Positions 32,862 through 43,200 of a DNA stretch of 64,000 bases are shown here, piece after piece. The position numbers and the translations under genes were made by a program. The notes beneath the pieces were generated by a model that made no database searches, was not told the origin of the DNA, and saw only the letters and a list, made by a program, of their open reading frames with translations. Source of the DNA: Photobacterium obscurum. Its GTDB lineage: Bacteria; Pseudomonadota; Gammaproteobacteria; Enterobacterales; Vibrionaceae. The stretch is taken from the NCBI RefSeq assembly GCF_026191635.1, contig NZ_JAKRRW010000023.1:23785-87784 (forward strand), in the 5' to 3' direction. Position 1 is the stretch's first letter, and each line of letters starts with the position of its first letter.

Positions 32862-35282
32862 ATGGCGATGAAAAAACTGTTGGTCGCATCACTTTTACTC
32901 GGTAGTAGTGTTGCGCAGAGCGCGGAACAATTTGTAGTTGATGATATTCGTTTCGAAGGTTTACAGCGCGTTACGCTGGGTGCGGCATTATTGAAAATGC
33001 CGGTCCGTGTTGGTGATGACGTTGATGAGCGTGATGTCTCGGAGATGATTCAGGCTCTTTTTGCTTCTGGCAATTTTGAAGATATTAAGGTCTACCGAGA
33101 TGGAAATGCGCTTTTAATCAAGGTCCTTGAGCGTCCGACTATTGCCAACATTACATTCTCTGGTAACAAAGCGATCAAGGAAGAGCAACTTAAAGAGAAC
33201 CTAGACGCTTCGCGAATCTCGATTGGTGAAGCCTTGGATCGAACCACCCTGAGTAAGATTGAAAAAGGCCTCGAAGATTTCTATTACAGTGTCGGTAAAT
33301 ATAATGCGACGGTAAAAGCCGTTGTTACCCCACTGCCGCGTAATCGTGCCGATCTGAAATTTGTCTTTACTGAAGGTGTGTCGGCAAAAATCCAGCAGAT
33401 TAACTTCATTGGTAATGAAGTCTTTTCTGATGATGATTTGCGCGACAAGTTCAACCTACAGGCTGAAGTGCCGTGGTGGAACTTCCTGGCAGATGAAAAG
33501 TACCAGAAACAGGTACTTGCCGGCGATTTGGAAACGCTGCGCTCCCAGTATCTAAATAATGGCTATCTCAAATACAAGCTTGATGCGACCCAGGTTGCTA
33601 TTTCACCGGACAAGAAAGGTGTGTATATCACCCTGAAGGTCAATGAAGGTGAGCAGTATAGCGTTAAGGATGTGAGGCTACGTGGCGAGCTGGTCGGTAA
33701 ATCAGACGAGCTAAATAGTTTGGTTACGATTGATACCGGCGACATCTATAACGGCGCTCGAGTTACGGCACTGGAAGAAGGCGTGAAGCGTAAACTGGGC
33801 GAACTTGGTTATGCCTACCCGCAAGTAACGACGATCCCTGAGTTTGATGATGAAAACCAGCAAGTTTCGCTAATTGTGAATGTTGAGCCGGGTAAGCGTA
33901 TCTATGTCAGAAACATTTCGTTCTCTGGAAATACTTCAACCAAAGATGAAGTCCTGCGTCGTGAAATGCGTCAGATGGAAGGTAGCTGGCTGAACTCGAA
34001 GTCTGTTGAGCGGGGTAAAGAGCGTCTAAACCGTACCGGTTTCTTTGAGACCGTTGATGTGCAGACGGTACGTGTGCCGGGTAGCGACGATCAGGTTGAT
34101 ATCAAGTACAACGTGAAAGAGGCAAACGCTGGTAATATCAACTTTGGTATTGGCTACGGTACCGAGTCGGGTATTAGCTTCCAGGCGGGTATCCAGCAGG
34201 ATAACTTCCTTGGGACGGGTAATCGCTTCGGCATTAATGCGATGATGAACGATTACCAGAAGAACGTCAGCTTAGAATACCGTGATCCGTACTTTACCCT
34301 CGATGGTATCAGCCTTGGTGGTAAGGTTTATTACAACGAGTTCGAAGCTTCTGATGCCAATATCTCTGACTATACCAACCAGAGCTACGGTACCAGCCTG
34401 ACCTGGGGTTTCCCGTTTGATGAACTGAACTTTTTCGAGTTTGGTCTAGGCTATGACCATAACAAGATCTCGAACACTCAAGAATACTACCAGATTGAGA
34501 AGTTCAAGAAGATCCACGGCTTTAACCGTGGTGAAAATGTGATTGAACTTGATGACTTTGACTGGTCGATTTCGTGGACACGAAATAACCTCAATCGGGG
34601 GTATTTCCCGACGGCGGGTAACCACCAGCGGGCCTCGTACCGGATGACGATTCCGGGATCTGATGCCCAGTACTTCAAAGCGCAGTATGATGTTCGTCAG
34701 TACTTCCCGCTGAATGAAGGCCATGATTTCAGCTTATTGCTACGCGGTAAGTTGGGTTACGGTAACGGCTACGGTACAACAGACAATGGCAGCGATCACC
34801 TGTTGCCGTTCTATGAAAACTTCTATGCCGGTGGTTTCTCTACCCTGCGTGGCTTCCGCTCCAATACCGTCGGTCCGAAAGCGGTATACGTAGGTGGTTG
34901 TGAGTCGGGCGGTGCCGGCGGTGGCAATAATAATTGTGCCACGGGAACCGACGATGCGGCTGGTGGTAACGCCGTTGCATTGGCCAGTATGGAGCTGATT
35001 GTACCGACCCCATTTGCTTCAGAAGAAGTTCGTAACCAGATCCGCACCAGTGTTTTTGTTGATGCCGGTACGGTTTGGGATACGGAGTATGATTTAACCG
35101 AAGAGGACGGAAGGTACCTACATGACTATTCCGATCCGTCATTGATCCGTGCGTCATATGGTGCAGCCCTGCAGTGGATGTCGCCAATGGGGCCGCTCGT
35201 ATTCTCGATTGCTCGTCCGATCAAGAAATACGATGGTGATGATGAAGAGTTCTTTACCTTCACTATTGGACGAACATTCTAA
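32862..35282 (+). CDS. bamA: Outer membrane protein assembly factor BamA
   Basis: BamA is the central barrel of the BAM complex that folds outer-membrane proteins. The 806-residue product has a signal peptide (cleavage after VAQSAEQ region), five POTRA domains (about 24-425) and a 16-strand barrel. The conserved loop-6 motif is present as LRGF, and the protein ends in the typical C-terminal TIGRTF. It is followed by its chaperone gene skp at a short gap. Confidence 0.96.
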   Translation: MAMKKLLVASLLLGSSVAQSAEQFVVDDIRFEGLQRVTLGAALLKMPVRVGDDVDERDVSEMIQALFASGNFEDIKVYRDGNALLIKVLERPTIANITFSGNKAIKEEQLKENLDASRISIGEALDRTTLSKIEKGLEDFYYSVGKYNATVKAVVTPLPRNRADLKFVFTEGVSAKIQQINFIGNEVFSDDDLRDKFNLQAEVPWWNFLADEKYQKQVLAGDLETLRSQYLNNGYLKYKLDATQVAISPDKKGVYITLKVNEGEQYSVKDVRLRGELVGKSDELNSLVTIDTGDIYNGARVTALEEGVKRKLGELGYAYPQVTTIPEFDDENQQVSLIVNVEPGKRIYVRNISFSGNTSTKDEVLRREMRQMEGSWLNSKSVERGKERLNRTGFFETVDVQTVRVPGSDDQVDIKYNVKEANAGNINFGIGYGTESGISFQAGIQQDNFLGTGNRFGINAMMNDYQKNVSLEYRDPYFTLDGISLGGKVYYNEFEASDANISDYTNQSYGTSLTWGFPFDELNFFEFGLGYDHNKISNTQEYYQIEKFKKIHGFNRGENVIELDDFDWSISWTRNNLNRGYFPTAGNHQRASYRMTIPGSDAQYFKAQYDVRQYFPLNEGHDFSLLLRGKLGYGNGYGTTDNGSDHLLPFYENFYAGGFSTLRGFRSNTVGPKAVYVGGCESGGAGGGNNNCATGTDDAAGGNAVALASMELIVPTPFASEEVRNQIRTSVFVDAGTVWDTEYDLTEEDGRYLHDYSDPSLIRASYGAALQWMSPMGPLVFSIARPIKKYDGDDEEFFTFTIGRTF

Positions 35283-35301
35283 ATTTTTGAGGAGATTCCC
35301 T

Positions 35302-35811
35302 TTGAAACAGTGGATTAAAGCGGCAAGTCTTAGCCTGGTAATTTTGTCTTCATCAATGTATGCGCATGCTGCTGAAGCGGCGCAGAAAGTAGGCTATGTC
35401 GCAACTAGTCAGGCAATGGCTCAGCTGGCAAAAAGGTATAATGTGGCTGAGAAGCTACGTGGTGAGTTTAAAGATCGCATTGACGAACTTCGTGGCATTG
35501 AAAGCCGCATGAAAACCAAAGTCGATAAGATGAAGCGTGACGGTGAGCTAATGAGCTCAAGCGAGCGTACTAAGCTTCAGCGTGAGATGGCCTCGCTTGA
35601 GTCTAACTACAAACTGAAAGCGAAAGCTCTGCAGGAAGATCAGCGCCGTCGTGGTGCTGAAGAAGAGCAAAAGCTGGTGCAGAAAATCCGTCAGGCAATT
35701 CAGGACGTGGCAAAACGTGAAGGTTACGACATTATTGTTGATGCCAATGCAGTGCTTTACGCTAGCCCGAAAGATGATTTGTCTTCGAAAGTGATTTCTG
35801 CCGTTAAATAA
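35302..35811 (+). CDS. skp: Periplasmic chaperone Skp (OmpH)
   Basis: Skp is a trimeric, jellyfish-shaped chaperone that carries unfolded outer-membrane proteins to BamA. The 169-residue product has a signal peptide (MKQWIKAASLSLVILSSS, cleavage near AHA/AEA), then a short beta core and long charged coiled-coil helices. The start is TTG at 35302, with GAGGA upstream and placed to give a normal signal peptide; a longer open frame runs back into bamA and is not used. Confidence 0.93.
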   Translation: MKQWIKAASLSLVILSSSMYAHAAEAAQKVGYVATSQAMAQLAKRYNVAEKLRGEFKDRIDELRGIESRMKTKVDKMKRDGELMSSSERTKLQREMASLESNYKLKAKALQEDQRRRGAEEEQKLVQKIRQAIQDVAKREGYDIIVDANAVLYASPKDDLSSKVISAVK

Positions 35812-35862
35812 GGCTATGGCCAACATAACGGGTAGTAAGAAGGGCGCTAGACCCTAATCATG

Positions 35863-35918
35863 AGTCGAAAGTATAGGGGGTACTTTGGTACACTTCTTAC
35901 TTTCGACTTGTTTTATTT
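35863..35918. terminator. Large hairpin between skp and lpxD
   Basis: An 11-bp perfect inverted repeat AGTCGAAAGTA / TACTTTCGACT (35863-35873 and 35898-35908), followed by TTGTTTTATT. A further repeat, AGTAAGAAG (35834) and CTTCTTACT (35893), could form an alternative pairing. It may attenuate transcription between bamA-skp and the lipid A genes. Confidence 0.5.
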
Positions 35919-36034
35919 GGGCTTATCCTAAACTGGTCTTACCAAGCGGAATGATATTCTGGTCGCTAGGATAGAATTACCGGTTGGTAGGCTTAGGTAG
36001 CACCAACAGAAGAATATATAACGAAAGGTTACGA

Positions 36035-37063
36035 ATGGCTGGAATTACTCTTGCTGAACTAGCAGACAAACTGGGTGCTGAGCTTCGCGGCGATGGTACT
36101 GTTGTCATTGAATCTATTGCCGGTATGGCGCAAGCAGGTGAGGGGCAAATCACTTTCTTGTCCAGTAGCAAATACCGCAAGCACCTAGCAGAATGCCAGG
36201 CTTCGGCGGTTATGCTTAAAGCCGGTGATGCGGAATATTTTGCAGGTAATGCCCTTATCATGGCAGACCCGTACCTAGGCTATGCATTGGTTGCGCAACT
36301 ATTAGATACGACACCGGCTGCGGCCACTGACATTGCGCCAACAGCGTGCATTGCAGAAGATGCTATTATTGGCGAGGGTGTGGCGATTGGCCATAACGCA
36401 GTCATTGAGTCTGGAGTTCAGATCGGTGACAACGTGCAGATTGGTGCCGGCTGCTTCATTGGCAAAAATGCCGTAATTGGTGCAGGAACCAAGCTCTGGG
36501 CCAATGTCACTATCTACCATCGTGTTGTGCTTGGTGAGAAATGCCTGGTTCAGTCTAGTACTGTTATTGGTGCTGATGGCTTCGGTTATGCGAACGACAA
36601 AGGCGAGTGGGTGAAGATCCCGCAGCTAGGCTCTGTCCGTATTGGCAACCGTGTGGAGATCGGTGCGTGTACCACGATTGACCGCGGTGCACTGGATGAC
36701 ACCATTATCGAAGACAACGTGATCATCGATAACCAAATGCAAATCGCCCATAATGTGCAAATCGGATATGGTACCGCGATGGCGGGTGGTACTATTGTTG
36801 CCGGCAGTACCAAAATTGGTAAGTACTGTATTATCGGCGGTGCGTCAGTTCTTAATGGTCACATTGAAATTGCCGATGGCGTAACAATTACCGGTATGGG
36901 CATGGTGATGCGCAGTATCGAAGAAAAAGGGATGTACTCATCGGGTATCCCATTGCAGCCGAACCGTGAATGGCGTAAGACTGCAGCACGTACCATGAAG
37001 ATTGACGAGATGAACAAACGTCTCAAATCAGTTGAAAAGATGTTGGCGGACAAAGGCGAATAG
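36035..37063 (+). CDS. lpxD: UDP-3-O-(3-hydroxyacyl)glucosamine N-acyltransferase LpxD
   Basis: LpxD adds the second acyl chain in lipid A synthesis (third committed step). The 342-residue product has an N-terminal uridine-binding domain, a left-handed beta-helix of hexapeptide repeats (about 100-300) and a C-terminal helix. The catalytic histidine is His239 in QIAHNVQIG. The ATG at 36035 is chosen for its CGAAAGG site and match to the E. coli length (341). Confidence 0.96.
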   Translation: MAGITLAELADKLGAELRGDGTVVIESIAGMAQAGEGQITFLSSSKYRKHLAECQASAVMLKAGDAEYFAGNALIMADPYLGYALVAQLLDTTPAAATDIAPTACIAEDAIIGEGVAIGHNAVIESGVQIGDNVQIGAGCFIGKNAVIGAGTKLWANVTIYHRVVLGEKCLVQSSTVIGADGFGYANDKGEWVKIPQLGSVRIGNRVEIGACTTIDRGALDDTIIEDNVIIDNQMQIAHNVQIGYGTAMAGGTIVAGSTKIGKYCIIGGASVLNGHIEIADGVTITGMGMVMRSIEEKGMYSSGIPLQPNREWRKTAARTMKIDEMNKRLKSVEKMLADKGE

Positions 37064-37162
37064 TGCCTGACCGGCTAATTCTGAAAGTAGGCCTACATAT
37101 GTAGGCCGCTTTAGTTTCAACTGAACACCATTTTAAAAATTTGACTAGACAGGAATTTAGTT

Positions 37163-37615
37163 TTGACTAGCGAAAATAAAACGCTGAATATCACAGAAAT
37201 TCAAGAGCTTCTACCGCATCGTTATCCGTTTCTGATGATTGACCGCGTAACTAACTATGAAGAAGGTAAAACACTGACGGCGATTAAAAACGTGTCTGTG
37301 AACGAGCCTCAGTTTACCGGCCACTTCCCGAAGATGCCGGTATTTCCTGGCGTGATGATCCTTGAAGCCATGGCTCAGGCGACAGGCCTGCTGGCATTTA
37401 AGACCTTTGGGGCGCCGGCAGAAAATGAACTGTACTATTTTGCAAGTATCGATAATGCGAAATTCCGTAAGCCGGTAGGTCCTGGTGATCAGCTGGTTAT
37501 TGAAGTGGAATTCCTGAAGGAGCGTCGTGGTATTGCTATGTTCAATGGCGTAGCAAAAGTCGACGGCGGTGTGGTTTGCTCTGCTGAGCTAAAATGTGCA
37601 AGACGAGAGTTTTAA
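37163..37615 (+). CDS. fabZ: 3-hydroxyacyl-[ACP] dehydratase FabZ
   Basis: FabZ removes water from 3-hydroxyacyl-ACP in fatty acid elongation and competes with LpxA for substrate. The 150-residue hot-dog-fold product has the active-site His54 (GHFPKMPVFPG) and Glu68 (ILEAMAQ). The start is TTG at 37163 with an AGGAA site. Its stop codon overlaps the lpxA start (TAATG), giving translational coupling. Confidence 0.96.
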   Translation: MTSENKTLNITEIQELLPHRYPFLMIDRVTNYEEGKTLTAIKNVSVNEPQFTGHFPKMPVFPGVMILEAMAQATGLLAFKTFGAPAENELYYFASIDNAKFRKPVGPGDQLVIEVEFLKERRGIAMFNGVAKVDGGVVCSAELKCARREF

Positions 37616-38403
37616 TGATTCACGAAACTGCCCAAATTCACCCGTCAGCCGTTGTTGAAGAGGGTGCAATCATTGCTGCTAACGTAAAAGTTGGCCCATT
37701 TACCTACATCGGTGCAGATGTTGAGATCGGTGAAGGTACCGAAATCATGTCGCATGTTGTTGTCAAAGGCCCGACCAAGATTGGCCGTGAGAACCGGATT
37801 TTTCAGTTCGCTTCAATCGGTGAAGAGTGTCAGGACCTGAAGTTTGCTGGCGAGCCGACCCGTTTGGAAATTGGTGACCGCAATACTATCCGCGAGAGCG
37901 TGACGATGCACCGCGGTACGATTCAGGATAACGGCATTACTAAAGTCGGCAGCGATAACCTGTTTATGATCAATGCCCATGTCGCTCATGACTGTGTTAT
38001 TGGTGACCGCTGTATCTTTGCCAACAATGCGACCCTGGCTGGTCACGTGACGATTGGTAACCAGGCGATTATCGGCGGCATGTCGGCAATCCACCAGTTC
38101 TGTACGATTGGCGATCACTGTATGCTGGGCGGCGGTTCAATCGTGGTTCAGGATGTGCCTCCGTACGTGATGGCACAAGGCAACCACTGTGCGCCTTTCG
38201 GTATTAACGTTGAAGGCCTGAAGCGTCGTGGCTTTGAAAAGGCAGAGATCAAAGCGATCCGTGCCGTATACAAAGCCTTGTACCGCTCTGGTAAGACGCT
38301 GGCAGAAGTGAAGCCTGAAATCGAAGAAATGGCCAAAGAACATAAGTCTTTGGATCTGTTTGTTGAATTTTTCGAAAAATCCACTCGCGGTATTATTCGC
38401 TAA
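37615..38403 (+). CDS. lpxA: UDP-N-acetylglucosamine O-acyltransferase LpxA
   Basis: LpxA starts lipid A synthesis by acylating UDP-GlcNAc at O-3. The 262-residue product is exactly the E. coli length, with a hexapeptide-repeat beta-helix and the catalytic His125 in NAHVAHDC. The start is the ATG overlapping the fabZ stop. It is followed by lpxB after two bases. Confidence 0.97.
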   Translation: MIHETAQIHPSAVVEEGAIIAANVKVGPFTYIGADVEIGEGTEIMSHVVVKGPTKIGRENRIFQFASIGEECQDLKFAGEPTRLEIGDRNTIRESVTMHRGTIQDNGITKVGSDNLFMINAHVAHDCVIGDRCIFANNATLAGHVTIGNQAIIGGMSAIHQFCTIGDHCMLGGGSIVVQDVPPYVMAQGNHCAPFGINVEGLKRRGFEKAEIKAIRAVYKALYRSGKTLAEVKPEIEEMAKEHKSLDLFVEFFEKSTRGIIR

Positions 38404-38405
38404 TT

Positions 38406-39545
38406 ATGACGAAGCCACTTCGAATAGGAATTGTCGCCGGGGAAATCTCCGGCGATATTTTAGGTGCCGGTTTTATTAAGGCAGTCAAACAGCAATATCC
38501 GGATGCCGAATTTGTCGGTATCGCCGGCCCACGCATGCAGGCCGAAGGCTGCGACACGCTGTTTGATATGGAAGAGCTGGCGGTCATGGGGATTGTCGAG
38601 GTCTTGGGACGTCTGCCACGCCTGTTTAAAGTCAAGGCCGAGCTGGTGAAATACTTTACCGATAATCCGCCGGATGTATTTGTCGGTATTGATGCGCCAG
38701 ATTTTAACCTGCGTTTGGAACGTGACTTGAAGCTACAGGGTATCAAGACGGTGCACTATGTCAGCCCGTCGGTGTGGGCGTGGCGTCAGAAACGTATTTT
38801 CAAAATTGAAGCCGCGACCAACCTGGTACTGGCCTTCCTGCCATTTGAAAAAGCGTTTTACGATAAGTTCAACGTGCCTTGTGAGTTTGTCGGCCATACT
38901 ATGGCAGATGCGATCCCGCTGCAAACCGACCAACAGGCAGCCAGAGATTTGCTTAACCTCGACAGTAGCAAGCGCTGGCTCGCGGTGTTGCCTGGTAGCC
39001 GCGGCAGTGAGATGGGCATGTTGGCAGCTCCGTTTATTGAAACCTGCAAGCTGCTTAAGCAAAAACACCCTGATTTGGGCTTTGTGGTTGCTCTGGTGAA
39101 CCAGAAGCGCCGCGAGCAGTTCGAGCTGGCTTGGCGAGAAACTGCTCCAGAACTTGATTTTGTGCTGGTCGATGATACTGCGCGTAACGTCATGACGGCG
39201 GCGGATGCGGTATTGCTGGCGTCAGGTACGGTGGCGTTGGAATGCATGCTGGTCAAGCGCCCGATGGTGGTTGGCTATAAAGTGAAGCCACTGACAGCAT
39301 GGCTGGCAAAGCGAATGCTGAAAACTAAATATGTTTCGCTGGCAAATATTCTGGCCGATCGTGAACTGGTGCCCGAACTGCTCCAAGATGATTGTGTGCC
39401 AGAAAAGTTGTGTGCGGAAGTCGATCGCTTTTTGACCGCAGATAACAGCGAGCTGATGGCTGAATTTTCCCGTTTGCATCAGCTGATCAAGTGTGATGCA
39501 GACAAGCAGGCGGCGACAGCTGTCCTGAAATTGATAGATAGATAA
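38406..39545 (+). CDS. lpxB: Lipid-A-disaccharide synthase LpxB
   Basis: LpxB, a GT19-family glycosyltransferase at the inner face of the inner membrane, joins UDP-2,3-diacylglucosamine and lipid X. The 379-residue product shows IVAGEISGDILGA near the N-terminus, the VSPSVWAWRQKR motif and the UDP-binding SGTVALECMLVKRPMVVGYK-type region. It lies between lpxA and rnhB with very short gaps on both sides. Confidence 0.96.
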   Translation: MTKPLRIGIVAGEISGDILGAGFIKAVKQQYPDAEFVGIAGPRMQAEGCDTLFDMEELAVMGIVEVLGRLPRLFKVKAELVKYFTDNPPDVFVGIDAPDFNLRLERDLKLQGIKTVHYVSPSVWAWRQKRIFKIEAATNLVLAFLPFEKAFYDKFNVPCEFVGHTMADAIPLQTDQQAARDLLNLDSSKRWLAVLPGSRGSEMGMLAAPFIETCKLLKQKHPDLGFVVALVNQKRREQFELAWRETAPELDFVLVDDTARNVMTAADAVLLASGTVALECMLVKRPMVVGYKVKPLTAWLAKRMLKTKYVSLANILADRELVPELLQDDCVPEKLCAEVDRFLTADNSELMAEFSRLHQLIKCDADKQAATAVLKLIDR

Positions 39546-39547
39546 AT

Positions 39548-40153
39548 ATGGCAACCATTCTAGAACCTTTTGAGTACCCACAGGCTAATCTGATTGCCGG
39601 GGTGGACGAAGTTGGCCGTGGGCCGCTGGTGGGGGCGGTAGTAACTGCTGCGGTGATCCTTGATCCGAACAATCCGATTGAAGGTCTGACCGACTCGAAG
39701 AAACTGAGCGAGAAAAAGCGCAACGCCCTGTTTGATGAAATCAAAGAGAAAGCACTGGCGTGGTCATTAGGCCGTTGTGAGCCGGAAGAAATTGATCAGC
39801 TGAACATTCTTCAGGCGACTATGGTTGCCATGCAGCGTGCGGTGGCCGGGTTGGCCGTGCAACCTGACTACGTGCTGGTAGACGGCAACAAAATTCCCAA
39901 GCTGCCGATGGCGGCTCAGGCGGTGGTAAAAGGGGACTTACGGGTCGCCGAAATCAGTGCCGCATCGATTCTGGCTAAAGTCACCCGTGACCGGGAAATG
40001 GAAGAGCTGGATGCCCAGTATCCGGATTACGGTTTTGCCAAACATAAAGGCTACCCGACCAAAGTGCACTTTGAAGCGTTGGAAAAATTCGGGGCAATTG
40101 AACAGCACCGTAAGAGCTTTAAGCCGGTTAAGCGTATCTTGGGTATCGACTGA
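39548..40153 (+). CDS. rnhB: Ribonuclease HII
   Basis: RNase HII (201 residues) nicks RNA-DNA hybrids and single ribonucleotides misincorporated in DNA. The catalytic residues are in AGVDEVGRGPLVG (about 16-28: the DE pair) and in VDGNKIPKL and SILAKVTRDREME. It follows lpxB by two bases and precedes dnaE, the usual lpxB-rnhB-dnaE order. Confidence 0.96.
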   Translation: MATILEPFEYPQANLIAGVDEVGRGPLVGAVVTAAVILDPNNPIEGLTDSKKLSEKKRNALFDEIKEKALAWSLGRCEPEEIDQLNILQATMVAMQRAVAGLAVQPDYVLVDGNKIPKLPMAAQAVVKGDLRVAEISAASILAKVTRDREMEELDAQYPDYGFAKHKGYPTKVHFEALEKFGAIEQHRKSFKPVKRILGID

Positions 40154-40242
40154 TCCCTCGCTGAGCGTATCTATATTGCTGGCTTAATGGTCATTAGTTT
40201 TATCGTTAAGCCACATTCGGTGATGATTGTAGTCCTTTGGGC

Positions 40243-40248
40243 TATAAT
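40243..40248 (+). promoter_or_regulatory. Possible dnaE promoter -10
   Basis: A perfect TATAAT lies 40 bp before the dnaE start, with only weak -35 matches at the right distance. It could give dnaE a promoter of its own within the cluster. Confidence 0.4.
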
Positions 40249-40287
40249 CCTCGCTAATTATCAAGAACACATCAAATCTGGTTAGTC

Positions 40288-43200
40288 ATGGCTGAACCTC
40301 GTTTTATTCATCTTCGTGTCCACAGTGATTTCTCTATGGTGGACGGTCTGTCCAAAGTCCCGCCGCTGGTAAAAAAAGTCGCGGCTATGGGGATGCCTGC
40401 AATGGCATTGACCGACTTTACCAACCTGTGTGGTCTGGTTAAGTTCTACTTTGCAGCCCACGGTGCCGGGATGAAACCAATCATCGGGGCTGACTTCAAG
40501 GTCATGTCGGAAGAAATGGGCGAGGAGCTGACGGATCTGACGGTTCTGGCCGCTGACAACGATGGCTACCAGAACCTGACCATGCTGATCTCCAAAGCTT
40601 ACCAGCGAGGCCATGTCCAGCACCTGCCGGTGATGGATAAAGAGTGGCTGGTTGAGCACAAAAAAGGCCTGATTTTGCTGTCCGGCGGCAAGAGCGGTGA
40701 TGTCGGCAAGGCGTTGCTGAAAGGTAACCAGGCGATGGTTAGCCAGTGCGTCGAGTTTTACCAGACCCATTTTCCGGATAGCTACTACCTGGAACTGGTA
40801 CGTACCGGTCGCGCCGATGAAGATGCTTATCTGCACTTTGCGGTTGAGTTGGCCGAGCAGGCTGAATTGCCGGTTGTGGCGACGAATGATGTCAGGTTTA
40901 TCTCCCCGGATCAGTTTGATGCCCACGAAATTCGGGTAGCGATCCATGACGGCTACACCATGGTGGATCCAAACCGCCCTAAGCTGTACAGCGATCAGCA
41001 GTATCTGCGCACCGAAGAGGAAATGTGCGAGTTGTTCTCGGACATTCCCGAAGCGCTGGAAAACAGTGTCGAGATTGCCAAGCGCTGTAATGTCACTGTG
41101 CGCCTGGGCGAGTATTTCCTGCCGAACTTCCCGACGGGTGATATGACCATCGAAGACTTCCTGATCAAGGAGTCTGAAGAGGGGCTCGAGCGACGGTTGG
41201 CGTTTCTTTTTCCTGACGAAGAAGAACGAGCCAAGCGCCGTCCTGAATATGACGATCGCCTGAAAGTCGAGCTCGACGTTATCAACCAGATGGGATTCCC
41301 TGGTTATTTCCTGATCGTAATGGAGTTTATCCAGTGGTCGAAGGATAACGATGTGCCGGTAGGGCCGGGACGAGGCTCGGGTGCTGGCTCGCTGGTCGCC
41401 TATGCCCTCGATATCACTGACTTGGATCCGCTGGAGTTTGATTTGCTGTTCGAGCGATTCCTGAACCCGGAACGTGTCTCCATGCCCGATTTCGATATCG
41501 ACTTCTGTATGGACAAGCGTGATCAGGTTATTGATCACGTGGCGGAGATGTATGGTCGTGATGCGGTATCGCAGATTATTACTTTCGGTACCATGGCGGC
41601 GAAGGCGGTAATCCGCGACGTTGGCCGGGTACTGGGCCACCCGTATGGTTTTGTTGACCGTATTTCCAAGCTGGTGCCTGCCGAGCCGGGTATGACGTTG
41701 GCTAAAGCCTTCGATGCCGAACCGCAGTTGGGTCAGGTCTACGAGTCGGACGAGGAAGTCAAAGCGCTGATCGACATGTGCCGCATCCTTGAGGGTGTAA
41801 CGCGAAATGCCGGTAAGCACGCTGGTGGCGTGGTGATCTCGCCAACCACCATTACCGACTTTGCACCGTTGTACTGCGATGCCGAGGGGGGGAACCCGGT
41901 AACCCAGTTTGACAAGAACGACGTAGAAACGGCGGGCCTGGTCAAGTTTGACTTCCTGGGTCTGCGTACCTTAACAATCATTGATTGGGCATTGGGCATG
42001 GTTAATCCGCGCCTGAAAGCCAAAGGCGAGGAGCCGGTTAACATTGCGGCGATCCCGATGGATGATCCTAAGTCGTTCGCGATGCTGCAACGCTCGGAAT
42101 CCACCGCGGTATTCCAGCTTGAATCCCGCGGGATGAAAGATCTGATCAAGCGTCTGCAGCCAGACTGCTTCGAAGATATGATCGCATTGGTTGCCCTGTT
42201 CCGTCCGGGGCCACTGCAATCGGGCATGGTAGATAACTTTATCGACCGTAAGCACGGCCGTGAAGCCGTATCTTATCCGGATGAGAAGTGGCAACACGAC
42301 TCGCTGAAAGAAATTCTTGAGCCAACCTACGGCATCATCCTGTATCAGGAACAGGTTATGCAGATCGCCCAGGTTCTATCTGGTTACACCTTGGGTGGGG
42401 CGGATATGCTTCGTCGTGCTATGGGTAAGAAAAAGCCGGAAGAGATGGCCAAGCAGCGTGCTACCTTTGAGGAAGGGGCAGTGAAGAACGGCGTCGACGG
42501 CGAGTTGGCGATGAAAATCTTCGACTTGGTAGAAAAATTTGCCGGTTATGGTTTCAACAAATCTCACTCTGCTGCTTATGCATTGGTTTCTTATCAAACG
42601 CTGTGGCTAAAAGCGCACTATCCGGCTGAGTTCATGGCGGCGGTAATGACTGCCGATATGGATAACACCGACAAGATCGTTGGCCTGGTGGATGAATGCC
42701 ACCGGATGGAACTAAAGCTGCTGCCGCCGGATGTGAACAAGGGGCTATACCGCTTCAATGTTGACGACAATGGGGCGATTGTCTACGGCATCGGTGCGGT
42801 CAAAGGGGTTGGTGAAGGCCCGATTGAAAATATTATCGAAGCCCGTGAGAAAGGTGGTCACTTCAAGGATCTGTTTGACTTTTGTGCCCGTATCGACACT
42901 AAGAAAGTCAACAAACGTGTACTTGAAAAGCTGATCAAAGCAGGTGCTATGGATCGCCTGGGACCAAACCGTGCCGCGATGATGGCAACGCTTGATGACG
43001 CTATCAAAGCGGCCAGCCAGCATCATCAGGCTGAGGCTTTTGGCCAGACTGATATGTTCGGGGTGTTGACTGCAGCGCCGGAGGAAGTCGAGCATGCCTA
43101 CGCCAATATTCCCGAGTGGCCGGAGAAGGTGTGGCTTGAAGGCGAACGTGATACCTTAGGCCTGTACCTGACCGGCCACCCGATCAACGCCTATGTGAAG

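Noticed and set aside
40282..41820. 512-codon open frame opposite dnaE
   Set aside because: Antisense shadow of a GC-rich, well-conserved gene; dnaE is intact in the same DNA and the frame has no recognisable protein features.
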